Shown here: positions 1 to 9,049 of the stretch, in pieces
Position numbering within the stretch: the first letter of the stretch is position 1
Layout of the letters: every line of letters begins with the position of its first letter
Source: Chryseobacterium sp. FP211-J200
Lineage (GTDB): Bacteria; Bacteroidota; Bacteroidia; Flavobacteriales; Weeksellaceae
Direction: 5' to 3'
NCBI RefSeq assembly: GCF_001643375.1
Contig: NZ_LSHB01000054.1
Location: 1-64,000 of the forward strand
Length of the DNA stretch: 64,000 nt
The notes under the pieces: generated by a model
Databases searched by the model: none
The model's input: only the letters and a program-made list of their open reading frames with translations
What the model was told of the DNA's origin: nothing
Position numbers and translations under genes: made by a program

Positions 1-1800
1 TTAATAATGCACTACGAGTTGATAAACTATTTTCTTAGTCGCTTTTCCAATTTTAATTGCGGTTGAAATTTTCGAAGGTTGGTCGGTTTGGATGACGACA
101 TCAGCTGTTTCAATGGCAGCATCAGAACCTAATCCGCCCATTGCAATTCCGACATCACTCAATGCTAAAACTGGTGCGTCATTGATTCCATCGCCAACGA
201 AAGCAACGATTTCTTTAGGGTCTTTTTTCAGATTTTCAAATTTATCAACTTTACCTTCCGGAAGCAGTCCACCAAAAGCAGAATCGATATCTAATCTTTT
301 AGCGATGTTTTGAGTCAATGCATCTTTGTCTCCGCTCAGCATCATAGTTTTCACGCCAGCATCTTTTAGATTTCTGATGGCTAATTCTGCATCTTCTTTT
401 ACTTCATCCGAAATTACAACGTAGCCTTTGTATTGATTGTCAATTGCTAAAACTACGGTTGTTTCTACAATCTGGTCTAATTCCGAAGGATAATTGATTT
501 CAAAACTTTTCAGTAATTGTGTATTGCCTGCGAGAATTTGTTTTTGATTAATGACAGCTTTGATTCCTTTTCCAGAAATCTCCTCAACAGATGTCGGAGT
601 TTGGTTTGATGGATGAAATAATGAAATCGCTTTTGCAATCGGATGTGTCGAATGACTTTCTACTGATGATAAAACTGATAGAAATTCTGGTTCAGAAATT
701 TCATTCGTCACGACCTTTTGAACTTTGAAAACGCCTTTCGTTAATGTTCCGGTTTTGTCCATCACAACTGTTGTAACATTGGCAATCATATCCAGAAAAT
801 TAGAACCTTTGAATAAAATTCCGTTTCGTGAAGCAGCGCCTATTCCACCAAAATATCCTAATGGAATTGAAATTACCAAAGCACAAGGACAAGAAATAAC
901 CAAGAAAACCAAACCTCTGTAAAGCCAATCTCTGAAAACATAATCATCTACAAAGAAGTAAGGAATGAATGTAATCAACAAAGCTAAAACGAAAACAATC
1001 GGCGTGTAAACTTTCGCAAATTTTCTAATAAACAACTCCGTTTTTGCTTTTCTGGAACTCGCTTCCTGAACCATTTCTAAAATTCTGACGATGGAACTAT
1101 TTTCAAATAATTTGGTTGTTTCAACTTCTATAACTTGGTCGAGGTTCAACATTCCGGCAAGGACATTTTCTGTTTTTTTGATGGATGAAGGTTTGCTTTC
1201 GCCCGTCAAAGCTGATGTATCGAGGCTTCCTTTTTCTGAGATTAAAATCCCATCCAAAGGCACTTTCTCGCCCACTTTTATTTGAATCTTTTCTCCAACT
1301 TTCACTTCGTTAGGAGCAATTGTTTCCCATTTATTATTTCGCAAAACTGTGGCTTCTTTCGGACGAACATCCAACAACGCTTTAATATTATTTTTGGCTT
1401 TGTTAACGGCGGATTCCTGAAACATCTCGCCAATGGTGTAAAACAACATTACTGCCACGCCTTCCGGAAATTCTCCGATTGCAAAAGCGCCGATGGTTGC
1501 AATTCCCATCAAGGAAAACTCATTGAAGAAATCGAAACTTTTCGCCAATTGAAATGCATCTTTGAAAACGGAAAACGCCACCAAAACATAAGACACAAAA
1601 TACCAGCTGGATCTTAGCCAAACATTTTCTGTAAACCAATCTGCCTTAATCCAGAAATCTAAGATCAATCCGAAAAAAAAGATAGCCAGACTTATAATCA
1701 ATGTAAGTTTAGAATTGCTGTGCGAATGGTCGTGGTCGCTGTGGTCGTGACCTTGATGATTGTGTTCTTTTTTGGGTTTTGTACCGCAACATTCTTCCAT
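1..1800 (-). CDS. Heavy-metal translocating P1B-type ATPase (Zn/Cd type), 3' end truncated or frameshifted
   Basis: An inner-membrane pump that exports divalent heavy metals, probably zinc or cadmium, at the cost of ATP. Seen: a His-rich N-terminus (residues 13-29), the actuator TGES (199-202), the metal-site CPC in a membrane helix (304-306), the phosphorylation site DKTGT (348-352), the HP pair (386-387) and GDGIND (536-541). There is no classical N-terminal HMA domain, and the His-rich tail may take its place. The frame stops after KIVYQLVVHY, where family members normally continue with two more membrane helices. Adding one base near position 12 would restore an apolar reading, so a frameshift right at the window edge is likely. 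A Fur-family gene lies upstream in the same orientation, which fits metal-dependent control. Confidence 0.9.
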   Translation of the reverse strand: MEECCGTKPKKEHNHQGHDHSDHDHSHSNSKLTLIISLAIFFFGLILDFWIKADWFTENVWLRSSWYFVSYVLVAFSVFKDAFQLAKSFDFFNEFSLMGIATIGAFAIGEFPEGVAVMLFYTIGEMFQESAVNKAKNNIKALLDVRPKEATVLRNNKWETIAPNEVKVGEKIQIKVGEKVPLDGILISEKGSLDTSALTGESKPSSIKKTENVLAGMLNLDQVIEVETTKLFENSSIVRILEMVQEASSRKAKTELFIRKFAKVYTPIVFVLALLITFIPYFFVDDYVFRDWLYRGLVFLVISCPCALVISIPLGYFGGIGAASRNGILFKGSNFLDMIANVTTVVMDKTGTLTKGVFKVQKVVTNEISEPEFLSVLSSVESHSTHPIAKAISLFHPSNQTPTSVEEISGKGIKAVINQKQILAGNTQLLKSFEINYPSELDQIVETTVVLAIDNQYKGYVVISDEVKEDAELAIRNLKDAGVKTMMLSGDKDALTQNIAKRLDIDSAFGGLLPEGKVDKFENLKKDPKEIVAFVGDGINDAPVLALSDVGIAMGGLGSDAAIETADVVIQTDQPSKISTAIKIGKATKKIVYQLVVHY

Positions 1801-1943
1801 ATCTAATAATTTTTAACAAATGTAGCGGTAATGCAAATGCAATGCTATTGCAAAGTGATGTTGGCTTACAGCAATTGGCTTTTGGGGATTGGCTTAAAAT
1901 GTTTAAAGTCTTCTAGAGCCTCAGACCGACAAAAGTGTATGTT

Positions 1944-2369
1944 TTAATGATTGAAAGTAGTTTCTAAGCAATTTTCACAGATTCCTTTGGCGAAAAGTCT
2001 GATTTCATCGATTCTGAAATTGGTTTCCATACTTTCTGGCAACGAGATATCTTCTTTGCAGGTGGTTTGCTTGCAGATCTTGCAGTAGAAATGGAGATGC
2101 CAGTCTTTGTGCGTTTTCTCATCGCAGTCGTCGTGGCACAGTTTGTATTTTGTGGTCGTGTTTTCCTGAATGCTGTGGACAATTCCTTTTTCTTCGAAGG
2201 TTTTTAAAGTTCGGTAGATGGTAGTTCTGTCGGCGTTGTCGAAGTGGTTTTCAATTTCGGATAAAGAAGTGGCGACTTTTTGTGAGCTCAGAAAATCGTA
2301 GACCAAGATTCTGATACTTGTTGGTTTTGTTTTTTTGTTGATGAGTTTGTTTTCGATTTCTTTGTTCAT
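1944..2369 (-). CDS. Fur-family metal-responsive transcriptional repressor
   Basis: A DNA-binding repressor of 141 residues. The N-terminal half has the winged-helix pattern of Fur proteins, with an ADRTTIYRTLKTFEEKGI stretch as recognition region. The C-terminal half has the metal-site signature HLHFYCKICKQTTC and a closing CENC, so both structural zinc Cys pairs are present. It lies directly upstream of the P-type ATPase, about 140 bases away on the same strand, so it could control that pump. The sequence does not show whether it senses zinc (Zur-like), iron or peroxide. Length and motifs are normal for the family. Confidence 0.88.
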   Translation of the reverse strand: MNKEIENKLINKKTKPTSIRILVYDFLSSQKVATSLSEIENHFDNADRTTIYRTLKTFEEKGIVHSIQENTTTKYKLCHDDCDEKTHKDWHLHFYCKICKQTTCKEDISLPESMETNFRIDEIRLFAKGICENCLETTFNH

Positions 2370-2391
2370 AATGTTTTAATGATTTTAACTC

Positions 2392-2460
2392 AAAATCCGC
2401 AAAGGTCTTTTTTGATAGTATTGAAAATATTTTAAGGTTCGCAAAGGCGCTGGCGCTCAG
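2392..2460. repeat. Dispersed intergenic repeat B, copy 1
   Basis: An imperfect copy of the sequence at 12992-13066. Both contain TCCGCAAAG, then a T-run, TTGATA, ATTGAAAA, ATTTTAAGGTT and GCAAAGGC in the same order with only a few substitutions. It lies upstream of the Fur gene, in a stretch without an open frame. The role is unknown. It looks like a short mobile or REP-like repeat of the host chromosome. Confidence 0.7.
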
Positions 2461-2544
2461 CTAATAAAAAATAAATTTTGTTGCAAATTACAGAAGGTAC
2501 AATTTACATCATTTTTGTCCTATGCAAATTCCACAAAACATTTA

Positions 2545-2697
2545 ACAGGTCGCTCCGCTGGAGCTTTAAGTAAATATGTCAATTGTATTTTCTATTAACA
2601 GTTCGCTCCTATCGGAGCTGTGTCTAGTCCCATCGGGACGCACTGTTAATAGAATAAGAGGAAGTCTCCAAAGCAAAGCTCCAGCGGAGCGACCTGT
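2545..2697. repeat. Nested inverted repeat, about 150 bases
   Basis: The outer arms are perfect 23-base inverted repeats at 2545-2567 and 2675-2697 (core CGCTCCGCTGGAGC). Inner 12-base arms lie at 2591-2602 and 2642-2653 (TCTATTAACAGT and its complement). Short hairpins with GGAGC and CATCGGGA motifs sit in the centre. The whole segment could fold into one long stem. No protein is encoded. It lies in the 650-base gene-free stretch between the Fur gene and the FKBP gene, which otherwise holds only repeat copies. Confidence 0.75.
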
Positions 2698-2809
2698 CGA
2701 TATATCAAGTAAATTTTTATATTCAATTTGTTAACATTTTCGTTGGACAATAATTAATTTTTTGCAAATCTTATTTAATGAAAAATTTTGAATATTTGAC
2801 GAAATCTCT

Positions 2810-2926
2810 AGCCCCGATGGGAACGGCATCCTTTTTTATTTTTTTTGGTGCTAAGCTTCAATTGGAAAACAAAACGTCTGAAAAAATAAAAAAGATATAG
2901 TGGACAGCGGGATTAAGCTCCTAAAA
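2810..2926. repeat. Dispersed terminator-like repeat A, copy 1 (divergent)
   Basis: It starts with AGCCCCGATGGGAACGG, ATCC and a T-run, has a variable middle, and closes with an A-run, AAAGATATAG, TGGACAGCGGGA and AGCTCC. The architecture matches the copies at 5349-5437 and 13202-13309. The A- and T-runs could pair to form a stem. It is unrelated to the neighbouring FKBP gene and is probably a dispersed element. Confidence 0.6.
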
Positions 2927-3023
2927 ATTGTCTTGTACTTATTTTATCTATCAAAGTTAAGGGAAATAAGTCGGAATTTTTGATGAATTAGCGGAGAATA
3001 AATACCTTTGAAAAAAATTTGAT

Positions 3024-3458
3024 ATGGGCGTAGCGGATTTGTTATTCAAAAGAAAAAAAGAACTGGCTGAGAAAAACTTGAGAAGTGGTCAGGATTATAT
3101 GGTTGAAAACGGAAAAAGAGAAAGCGTAACGATTTTGCCAAGTGGTTTGCAATACGAAATCCTTGTGGAAACGGAAGGCCCAAAACCGACAGCGAAAAGT
3201 ACGGTGAAATGCCATTATCACGGAACTACGATTACGAGCAAAGTTTTTGACAGTTCTGTAAAGCGCGGAAAACCAGCTTCTTTTCCATTGAACAGAGTGA
3301 TAAAAGGTTGGACAGAAGGTTTGCAATTGATGTCGGTTGGGAGTAAATTCAGATTTACGATTCCGCCACATTTGGCTTATGGTGAACAGGAAGTGAGCAA
3401 AGAAATTGGACCAAACAGTACTTTGGTTTTTGATGTGGAACTGTTGGAAATCAAATAA
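3024..3458 (+). CDS. FKBP-type peptidyl-prolyl cis-trans isomerase
   Basis: A 144-residue single-domain FKBP that speeds cis-trans isomerisation of Xaa-Pro bonds during folding. Visible family features are VKCHYHGT, FDSS, PLNRVIKGWTEGLQLM, the FTIPPHLAYGE loop with its conserved aromatic and acidic residues, and a closing LVFDVELLEI strand. There is no signal peptide, so the protein is probably cytoplasmic. The start is the first ATG in frame, following an AT-rich leader. It stands alone ahead of rplS, which has its own promoter. Confidence 0.92.
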   Translation: MGVADLLFKRKKELAEKNLRSGQDYMVENGKRESVTILPSGLQYEILVETEGPKPTAKSTVKCHYHGTTITSKVFDSSVKRGKPASFPLNRVIKGWTEGLQLMSVGSKFRFTIPPHLAYGEQEVSKEIGPNSTLVFDVELLEIK

Positions 3459-3491
3459 TTTAAAAAAATTAAATTTAATTGTCAGATTGCA

Positions 3492-3521
3492 TTGCAGTTA
3501 TGAAAATTATTTTTATTTTTG
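3492..3521 (+). promoter_or_regulatory. Bacteroidetes-type promoter of rplS
   Basis: A TTG at 3492-3494 is followed, after 19 bases, by TATTTTTG at 3514-3521. This fits the TTG-N19-TANNTTTG consensus for the major sigma factor of Bacteroidetes. Transcription should start near 3528, leaving a leader of about 70 bases before the ATG at 3597. The placement also supports that ATG over longer upstream starts. Confidence 0.6.
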
Positions 3522-3596
3522 CAACCTGTTAATCAACCTCTGACGAAGGACGTGAATGTTGCTTGGCTCGACAAAACAAATTTTTTATTACAAAAA

Positions 3597-3956
3597 ATGG
3601 ATTTAGTAAAATACGTACAAGATAAGTACATTACGAAAAAAGAATTCCCAGAATTCAAAGCCGGTGACACCATCACTGTGTATTACGAGATTAAAGAGGG
3701 TGCTAAAACAAGAACTCAGTTCTTCAAAGGTACTGTAATCCAAATCAGAGGAACAGGTCTTACAAAAACATTTACAATCAGAAAAATGAGTGGAGATGTT
3801 GGTGTAGAGAGAGTTTTCCCAATCAACATGCCTGCACTTCAAAAAATCGAAGTTAACAGACAAGGTAGAGTTAGAAGAGCTAGAATCTACTACTTCAGAG
3901 ACCTTAGAGGTAAAAAAGCAAGAATCAAAGATAAGTCTTACGGAGGTAAAAAATAA
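3597..3956 (+). CDS. rplS: 50S ribosomal protein L19
   Basis: A structural protein of the large ribosomal subunit at the 30S-50S interface. The frame is open further upstream, but the family start is MDLVKYVQDKY at 3597, giving the usual length of about 119 residues. Typical L19 stretches are FKAGDTITVYYEIKEG, FKGTVIQIRGTG, FTIRKMSGDVGVERVFP and the basic C-terminus RRARIYYFRDLRGKKARIK. A strong hairpin terminator follows within 30 bases, so it is a monocistronic unit. Confidence 0.97.
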   Translation: MDLVKYVQDKYITKKEFPEFKAGDTITVYYEIKEGAKTRTQFFKGTVIQIRGTGLTKTFTIRKMSGDVGVERVFPINMPALQKIEVNRQGRVRRARIYYFRDLRGKKARIKDKSYGGKK

Positions 3957-3981
3957 TCCCGAGATTTTCTTCTTGAAATAT

Positions 3982-4011
3982 AAAAGACCAGCATTTTTTG
4001 CTGGTCTTTTT
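3982..4011 (+). terminator. Rho-independent terminator of rplS
   Basis: Arms AAAAGACCAGC and GCTGGTCTTTT flank a T-rich loop and are followed by more T residues, 25 bases after the rplS stop. Confidence 0.85.
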
Positions 4012-4017
4012 GTATAG

Positions 4018-4047
4018 AAAAAGCTTACAACTAATTGTAAGCTTTTT
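4018..4047 (-). terminator. Terminator downstream of kbl
   Basis: Perfect 12-base arms AAAAGCTTACAA and TTGTAAGCTTTT with a four-base loop, just past the kbl stop on the minus strand. The A-run on the plus strand gives the U-tract. It can work in both directions and backs up the rplS terminator. Confidence 0.8.
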
Positions 4048-4052
4048 GGTTT

Positions 4053-5249
4053 TTATGAAATAACACCTAACTCCTTCCCTACTTTCTCGAAGCCTGCAAT
4101 CGCTTTGTCAAGATTTTCTCTGGAATGTGCTGCAGACAATTGAACTCTGATTCTTGCTTTTCCTTTCGGAACCACCGGATAGAAGAATCCAATGACGTAA
4201 ATTCCTTCTGAAACAAGTTTCTCAGCCATTTCCTGTGCTAATTTTGCATCATACAACATCACAGGAACAATCGCTGCATCGCCGTCTGGAATATCAAAAC
4301 CCTTAGTTTTCATTTCTTTTCGGAAATATGCTGCGTTTTCCATTACTTTGTCTCTCAAGGAAGTATCTTCGGAAATCATATCCAAAACTTTTGAAGCGGC
4401 GCCGACAATTCCCGGAGCTAACGAATTTGAAAATAAATAAGGACGAGAACGCTGTCTCAGCATATCGATGATTTCTTTTTTACCTGAAGTGAATCCGCCT
4501 AAAGCGCCACCTAAAGCTTTTCCTAAAGTGGAAGTGATAATATCCACTCTTCCAATCACGTCATTTGCCTCGTGCGTTCCGCGTCCGGTTTTCCCTATGA
4601 ATCCTGTGGCGTGAGAATCGTCGACCATTACCAAAGCATCATATTTATCCGCTAAATCACAAACACCTTTCAAGTCAGCAACGATTCCGTCCATTGAGAA
4701 AACGCCGTCTGTAACGATGATTTTGAATCGGTGATTTTTTTCGGAAGCGGCAATCAATTGGGCTTCCAAATCCTCCATATTGTTATTTTTGTAACGGTAT
4801 CTTGCAGATTTACACAACCTTACACCATCAATAATCGAAGCATGATTCAGTTCGTCTGAGATGATTGCATCTTCATCCGAAAATAATGGTTCGAAAACGC
4901 CGCCATTTGCATCGAAACACGCAGCGTACAAAATAGTATCTTCCATTCCTAAGAACTTAGAAATCTTAGCTTCCAGATCTTTGTGAATATCTTGAGTTCC
5001 GCAGATAAAACGAACCGATGACATCCCGTAACCGTGAGAATCGATTGCATCTTTGGAAGCTTTCATCACTTCCGGATTGTTGGATAATCCGAGATAATTG
5101 TTGGCGCAAAAGTTCAGTAATCGCTTGCCACCAACTTCTATCTCTGCACTTTGCTGGGAAGTGATGATTCTTTCTTTTTTGTAAAGACCGTCGTTTTCTA
5201 TATTAGTAAGCTCGTTTGTAATGTTGTCGAGGAATTTTTGTGATATCAT
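4053..5249 (-). CDS. kbl: Glycine C-acetyltransferase (2-amino-3-ketobutyrate CoA ligase)
   Basis: A PLP enzyme of the alpha-oxoamine synthase family that cleaves 2-amino-3-ketobutyrate with CoA into glycine and acetyl-CoA, the second step of threonine breakdown. The 398-residue length is normal. Seen: [11 protein letters not shown] near residue 51, ACFDANGG (110-117), DDSHATGF (210-217) with the PLP-contacting Asp and His, and the Schiff-base Lys in [10 protein letters not shown] (Lys244). No threonine dehydrogenase gene is adjacent. Related enzymes of the family (BioF, serine palmitoyltransferase) share the fold, but the overall sequence and length favour Kbl. Confidence 0.93.
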   Translation of the reverse strand: MISQKFLDNITNELTNIENDGLYKKERIITSQQSAEIEVGGKRLLNFCANNYLGLSNNPEVMKASKDAIDSHGYGMSSVRFICGTQDIHKDLEAKISKFLGMEDTILYAACFDANGGVFEPLFSDEDAIISDELNHASIIDGVRLCKSARYRYKNNNMEDLEAQLIAASEKNHRFKIIVTDGVFSMDGIVADLKGVCDLADKYDALVMVDDSHATGFIGKTGRGTHEANDVIGRVDIITSTLGKALGGALGGFTSGKKEIIDMLRQRSRPYLFSNSLAPGIVGAASKVLDMISEDTSLRDKVMENAAYFRKEMKTKGFDIPDGDAAIVPVMLYDAKLAQEMAEKLVSEGIYVIGFFYPVVPKGKARIRVQLSAAHSRENLDKAIAGFEKVGKELGVIS

Positions 5250-5276
5250 TTTTATTGATTTTCGATTTTAACAAAA

Positions 5277-5311
5277 ATAAAAAAAGCACTTCAATTGAGT
5301 GCTTTTTTTAA
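5277..5311 (-). terminator. Terminator between the M1 aminopeptidase gene and kbl
   Basis: An AAAAAGCACT and AGTGCTTTTTT hairpin lies between the two minus-strand genes, downstream of the aminopeptidase. It has A/T runs on both sides, so it can act in either direction. Confidence 0.75.
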
Positions 5312-5348
5312 CTTTTTTATGTATTGAATATTGAACAGCGAATCAAAT

Positions 5349-5437
5349 GCAGCCCGGCTTGAGCGGAAATCCTTTTTTGAGGCTGGAAAAGCCGAGGCAA
5401 AAAGATTGAGAGCGGAAGACGGAAATAGCTGCCCAAA
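5349..5437. repeat. Dispersed terminator-like repeat A, copy 2
   Basis: Left end AGCCCGGCTTGAGCGGAAAT followed by a T-run. Right end A-run, GATTGAGAGCGGAAGACGG and AGCTGCCCAAA. The centre holds a small GGCTGGAAAAGCC hairpin. The last base abuts the stop codon of the M1 aminopeptidase. The copy at 13202-13309 matches closely at both ends. Confidence 0.75.
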
Positions 5438-7369
5438 TTATTCTTTTATAATCTTAACTGATTGATTGTTGAATTTTAATATATAAGTCCCTCTAACAAA
5501 ACTCGAAATACTAATTTCTGAATCTGGATTAGCTGTTCCTTTTTTAATTAATCTACCATCAATTGAAAAGATCTCGTAATCTGTGGATTTTTCCAGACCC
5601 GCAATCTTGATGAAGGATTTCGCTGGATTTGGATAGACATCAATCTGATTTTTAGTCACATCCGACACAGCCAAATTGTTATCTCGGACCACCGTCGAAC
5701 CTTTTGTCAAGAGCTGTCTGTCATAATTGAAGGTCACAGTTGTCACGTCGAAACCAACATCTTCTGTGAAATACTGATTATTGGAATTATGATCCAAAAC
5801 AAAGTAGGCAGTCTGCCCGCCTGATCCTGAAACTCTGATTGGCAAAGGCATTTCGAAGAAACTCACCGTTGAAGTACTTCTGGTCTGTCCAACTCGGAAG
5901 GTGAGTTTTTTGGTGCTTGCATTTTGCGTCCATCTGATCTGATAACTTGGGTAGCCTTCGCCAAAGATCCAATCATTGAAGAATTCTGTAAAGTTTTTTC
6001 CTGTGTATGAAGTTAGAAAATCCCTGAAATCTGTAGTCTTTACATAGTTATACTCAAAAGCTGGATTGTTTTGATAGGCTTTTAAAGCAGCATAGAACTG
6101 GTCATCTCCAAGAACCCATTTGATCATTCGGAGGACATAAGCGCCTTTACCGTAAGATAATCTTCCATTAAAGATCCGGCTGAAATTGAGTTCTCCATCT
6201 GGAATGTAAACACTTCCGCCAGGTTGACTCGTAATAAAATCAATCTCATTTGAAAGATAATTTTGAAACTCTGCAGGTGTCATCAGTAATTTTTCATAGG
6301 TCAAATGCTCTCCAAATGTTGCGAAACCTTCGTTGAGCCAAATGTCATTCCAAGCGCCACAAGTCAACTTATCCCCAAACCATTGGTGTGCCAACTCATG
6401 TGCAATCAGACTTCGATTGAAACCACCCATGGAGGTCATCGTCGCATGCTCCATACCACCGCCCCAATTGAATTGCATGTGTCCGTATTTTTCATTTCTA
6501 TACGGATATAATCCAAAGTGGTCCTCGAAGGTTTGCATACTAGTGGTTGTCCAATCCAAATTTGCCTGAACGCTAGCATTGACAGATGAGGGATAGACGT
6601 AGTTGAGGAATGGGAAAGAACTTCCAGTAGTGGTGATCGTGGAATTCAGTTTGACATAATTAGAGATTCCCAAGGCAAAAAGATAGGCCGGAATTGGATA
6701 ATTGGTTTGCCAGTAAGTTTGTTTTTTACCATTTCCTAAAATAGCCTCTGACATCAATTTTCCATTGGACCCAACTGTATACTGTTCTGGCGTAGTGATC
6801 TTGATATCCAGTTTCTCAATTTTATCATTCATACTCTGCTTTGTTGGCCACCATTCTTTTGCGCCAAAAGGTTCTGACAAAGTTGCTAGTACGGGATCAC
6901 CAGCACTCGTAAAATCTGCCACGAACGCGTCTGAACTGGAATCTGGAACTCCGCTGTACGTGATAGAAAGCGAATCCATGGTTTGAACTGTTATCGTTGC
7001 AAGAAAATTAATTTTAATCTCATCTGTACTGAGTTGTTGAAATGTCAGATCTTGCCCGTGGTACTTTACATTTGAAACAGAAAGATTATTCGCCAGATCA
7101 AAATAGATATTTGGGGAATCTGCTAACATTTTGAAATGTGAAGTGACCGTACCGGAAACATATTGCTCATTCGGATCGAGGTCCAACTCCAATCTGACAT
7201 AAGTCAAATTATAATTGAGTGTATTTGGATTGACATTCACGTCCAAAGCTGATCTGGATGCTGACCTCATTTCGGATTCAATCAATTCTTTTCTATCCAT
7301 ATTATGGATCTGCCCATAAAAAGGACTAAATATTAAACAAACAATTAACAATGAATATAATTTCCTCAT
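5438..7369 (-). CDS. Secreted M1-family metallo-aminopeptidase with type IX sorting domain
   Basis: A zinc aminopeptidase that removes N-terminal residues from peptides. The chosen ATG at 7369 starts a clear signal peptide (MRKLYSLLIVCLIFSPFYGQ); an in-frame TTG lies three codons upstream. The M1 catalytic core is visible: a GGGMEH exopeptidase loop near residue 304, HELAHQWFGD near 324-333 and the second zinc ligand in WLNEGFATF near 345-352. A C-terminal region with DVYPNPAKSFIKI, EIFSIDGRLI and GTYILKF is a typical type IX secretion (Por) sorting domain, so the enzyme should reach the cell surface or medium. At 643 residues it lacks the long C-terminal helical domain of PepN-type enzymes. 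Confidence 0.93.
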   Translation of the reverse strand: MRKLYSLLIVCLIFSPFYGQIHNMDRKELIESEMRSASRSALDVNVNPNTLNYNLTYVRLELDLDPNEQYVSGTVTSHFKMLADSPNIYFDLANNLSVSNVKYHGQDLTFQQLSTDEIKINFLATITVQTMDSLSITYSGVPDSSSDAFVADFTSAGDPVLATLSEPFGAKEWWPTKQSMNDKIEKLDIKITTPEQYTVGSNGKLMSEAILGNGKKQTYWQTNYPIPAYLFALGISNYVKLNSTITTTGSSFPFLNYVYPSSVNASVQANLDWTTTSMQTFEDHFGLYPYRNEKYGHMQFNWGGGMEHATMTSMGGFNRSLIAHELAHQWFGDKLTCGAWNDIWLNEGFATFGEHLTYEKLLMTPAEFQNYLSNEIDFITSQPGGSVYIPDGELNFSRIFNGRLSYGKGAYVLRMIKWVLGDDQFYAALKAYQNNPAFEYNYVKTTDFRDFLTSYTGKNFTEFFNDWIFGEGYPSYQIRWTQNASTKKLTFRVGQTRSTSTVSFFEMPLPIRVSGSGGQTAYFVLDHNSNNQYFTEDVGFDVTTVTFNYDRQLLTKGSTVVRDNNLAVSDVTKNQIDVYPNPAKSFIKIAGLEKSTDYEIFSIDGRLIKKGTANPDSEISISSFVRGTYILKFNNQSVKIIKE

Positions 7370-7396
7370 TTTCTTCAAAGATTTGACCCAAAGCTA

Positions 7397-7425
7397 CAAA
7401 AAAACCCACAAAAAAATTGTGGGTT
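7397..7425 (-). terminator. Terminator of dacB
   Basis: AACCCACA and TGTGGGTT arms with an A-rich loop. The plus-strand A-run at the left supplies the U-tract for minus-strand transcripts ending after dacB. Confidence 0.8.
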
Positions 7426-7449
7426 CATTAATTTATAAAATATTGATTG

Positions 7450-8901
7450 CTAAAGATCTAAAGTAGGATCCAGCAATTGCTCCATTCTGTCTTTGACTTG
7501 GGCCACTGAGCCTGAAAACTTATTGATCAACAAAGAGAAAGCCAGCGTTCTGTTGCTCCTGGTTTTGATATATCCTGCCAGACATTTTACACCGTTCAAA
7601 GTTCCTGTTTTTGCAAAGATCTGTCCGTTTGAGTTCACCAAAAACATATGTTTCAGCGTTCCAGTTTGTCCTGCAATTGGCAAAGATTCCAAATATTCTT
7701 TATAATAAGGCGTTTTCATCATCGCAGTCAAAAATTTAACCTGCGAAATCGGCGTTACAGTATGAGCCTTGGAAAGTCCACTTCCGTCCATATAATTAAG
7801 ACCTACTGTATCAAAGTTGATGGCTTTCAAATGATCCGTTACTACAATTCTTCCAGATTCTGTGGTTTGGTCGCCCAATTTCATAAAACCATTCGATTTC
7901 AAAATAGCTTCTGCGTAACCGTTGTCACTTCTTTGATTCGTATAGTTCACGATTTCTGACAAAGTTGGCGATTTGTAATTACTGAGGACTTCTCTCGGTT
8001 CAGGTTCCCTGTCCACAATTTTAGGTGTTACTTTTCCTACGATGGCAATTTTACTTTTCACCAAGCTTTCTCTCAACTTATTAGCCAAAAAAGCTGGTGG
8101 TTCTGCAACCTTCGTCGTGACCCAAGCACCTTCATATTCGTCCGCAAAAACCATTTTGTTTGAGTATGGCGACACGTAAAAATACTTTTTAACTTGGTTG
8201 AAAGGATTATTGGATTGGCTGACGATCAGTTTTTCATTTCTTGGATCGATATCTTTCGTGGTTCCAACAGGTAAATAATAATTGGCCTGTTCCAACCAAA
8301 CAATATTTTCTGGCAAGTTGATTTTATTTTCCTTGAAAATAGCCGTTTGGATGATAATATCACCCGTTATTTTCTTGATTCCTTTTTCTTTGATCGCCTC
8401 GAGATATTGCGCCACGATCTGTCCGTAACTTGCTGCACCACCTCTATTTCCACCTAAAGAAGGGTCACCACTTCCTACGATATAAAGATTTCCCGTCAAA
8501 ACGCCATCCACATCTACACTTCCAGAATATTCCAACTGGGTATTCCATCTGTATTTGGTTCCTAGTAGTGCAAAAGCCGTTTCAGTCGTTAACAATTTGG
8601 TTGTAGAGGCTGGAACCAATGGCGCAGTCTCATTATAAGATGTTACGATCTTTCCAGTTTTTGTATCATAGACCACAAATCCCCAATTGGCATTTCTGAG
8701 AACAGGATCGGTAAACATTTTATTGATATTGAATTCGATCTGCTCTTTCGGAGATAGCAAAGCCTTCTCGGCAGTAATATCTTTTACCAAAGTCTGCTGA
8801 TCCGCAATCTGAGGTAAACTTCCGGCAGATGTGCCTTGCGAAAAGATAATTGATGAAAAACCTAGGGCGAAAATCGAAAAATAATTTTTGAATTTATTCA
8901 T
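7450..8901 (-). CDS. dacB: D-alanyl-D-alanine carboxypeptidase/endopeptidase, PBP4 family
   Basis: A periplasmic peptidase of family S13 that trims or cleaves peptidoglycan cross-links. The ATG at 8901 begins a signal peptide ending near ...GFSSIIFSQ; an in-frame TTG two codons upstream is less likely. The three penicillin-binding motifs are present: SxxK as STTK (residues 99-102), SxN as SDN in NQRSDNGYAEAI, and KTG in FAKTGTLNG near the C-terminus. The insert between SxxK and SxN is long, as expected for PBP4. The gene has its own terminator and is not in an operon with its neighbours. Confidence 0.93.
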   Translation of the reverse strand: MNKFKNYFSIFALGFSSIIFSQGTSAGSLPQIADQQTLVKDITAEKALLSPKEQIEFNINKMFTDPVLRNANWGFVVYDTKTGKIVTSYNETAPLVPASTTKLLTTETAFALLGTKYRWNTQLEYSGSVDVDGVLTGNLYIVGSGDPSLGGNRGGAASYGQIVAQYLEAIKEKGIKKITGDIIIQTAIFKENKINLPENIVWLEQANYYLPVGTTKDIDPRNEKLIVSQSNNPFNQVKKYFYVSPYSNKMVFADEYEGAWVTTKVAEPPAFLANKLRESLVKSKIAIVGKVTPKIVDREPEPREVLSNYKSPTLSEIVNYTNQRSDNGYAEAILKSNGFMKLGDQTTESGRIVVTDHLKAINFDTVGLNYMDGSGLSKAHTVTPISQVKFLTAMMKTPYYKEYLESLPIAGQTGTLKHMFLVNSNGQIFAKTGTLNGVKCLAGYIKTRSNRTLAFSLLINKFSGSVAQVKDRMEQLLDPTLDL

Positions 8902-9049
8902 TCTCAAAAGAATTACATTTTTATTGAATTATTTTTAATTAAGATTTTGAAGAAATTAATCTAATCTCAAAACGTAGTAAATTTAGAGAATATTGCCAAG
9001 GTAGTTACGGGAAGCCGTAATAAAAGAATCAAAATTTTGTTAATTAAAG

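Noticed and set aside
1282-1617. Plus-strand open frame of 111 codons inside the P-type ATPase gene
   Set aside because: It is the complement of a clear, motif-complete ATPase coding region and shows no protein family features.
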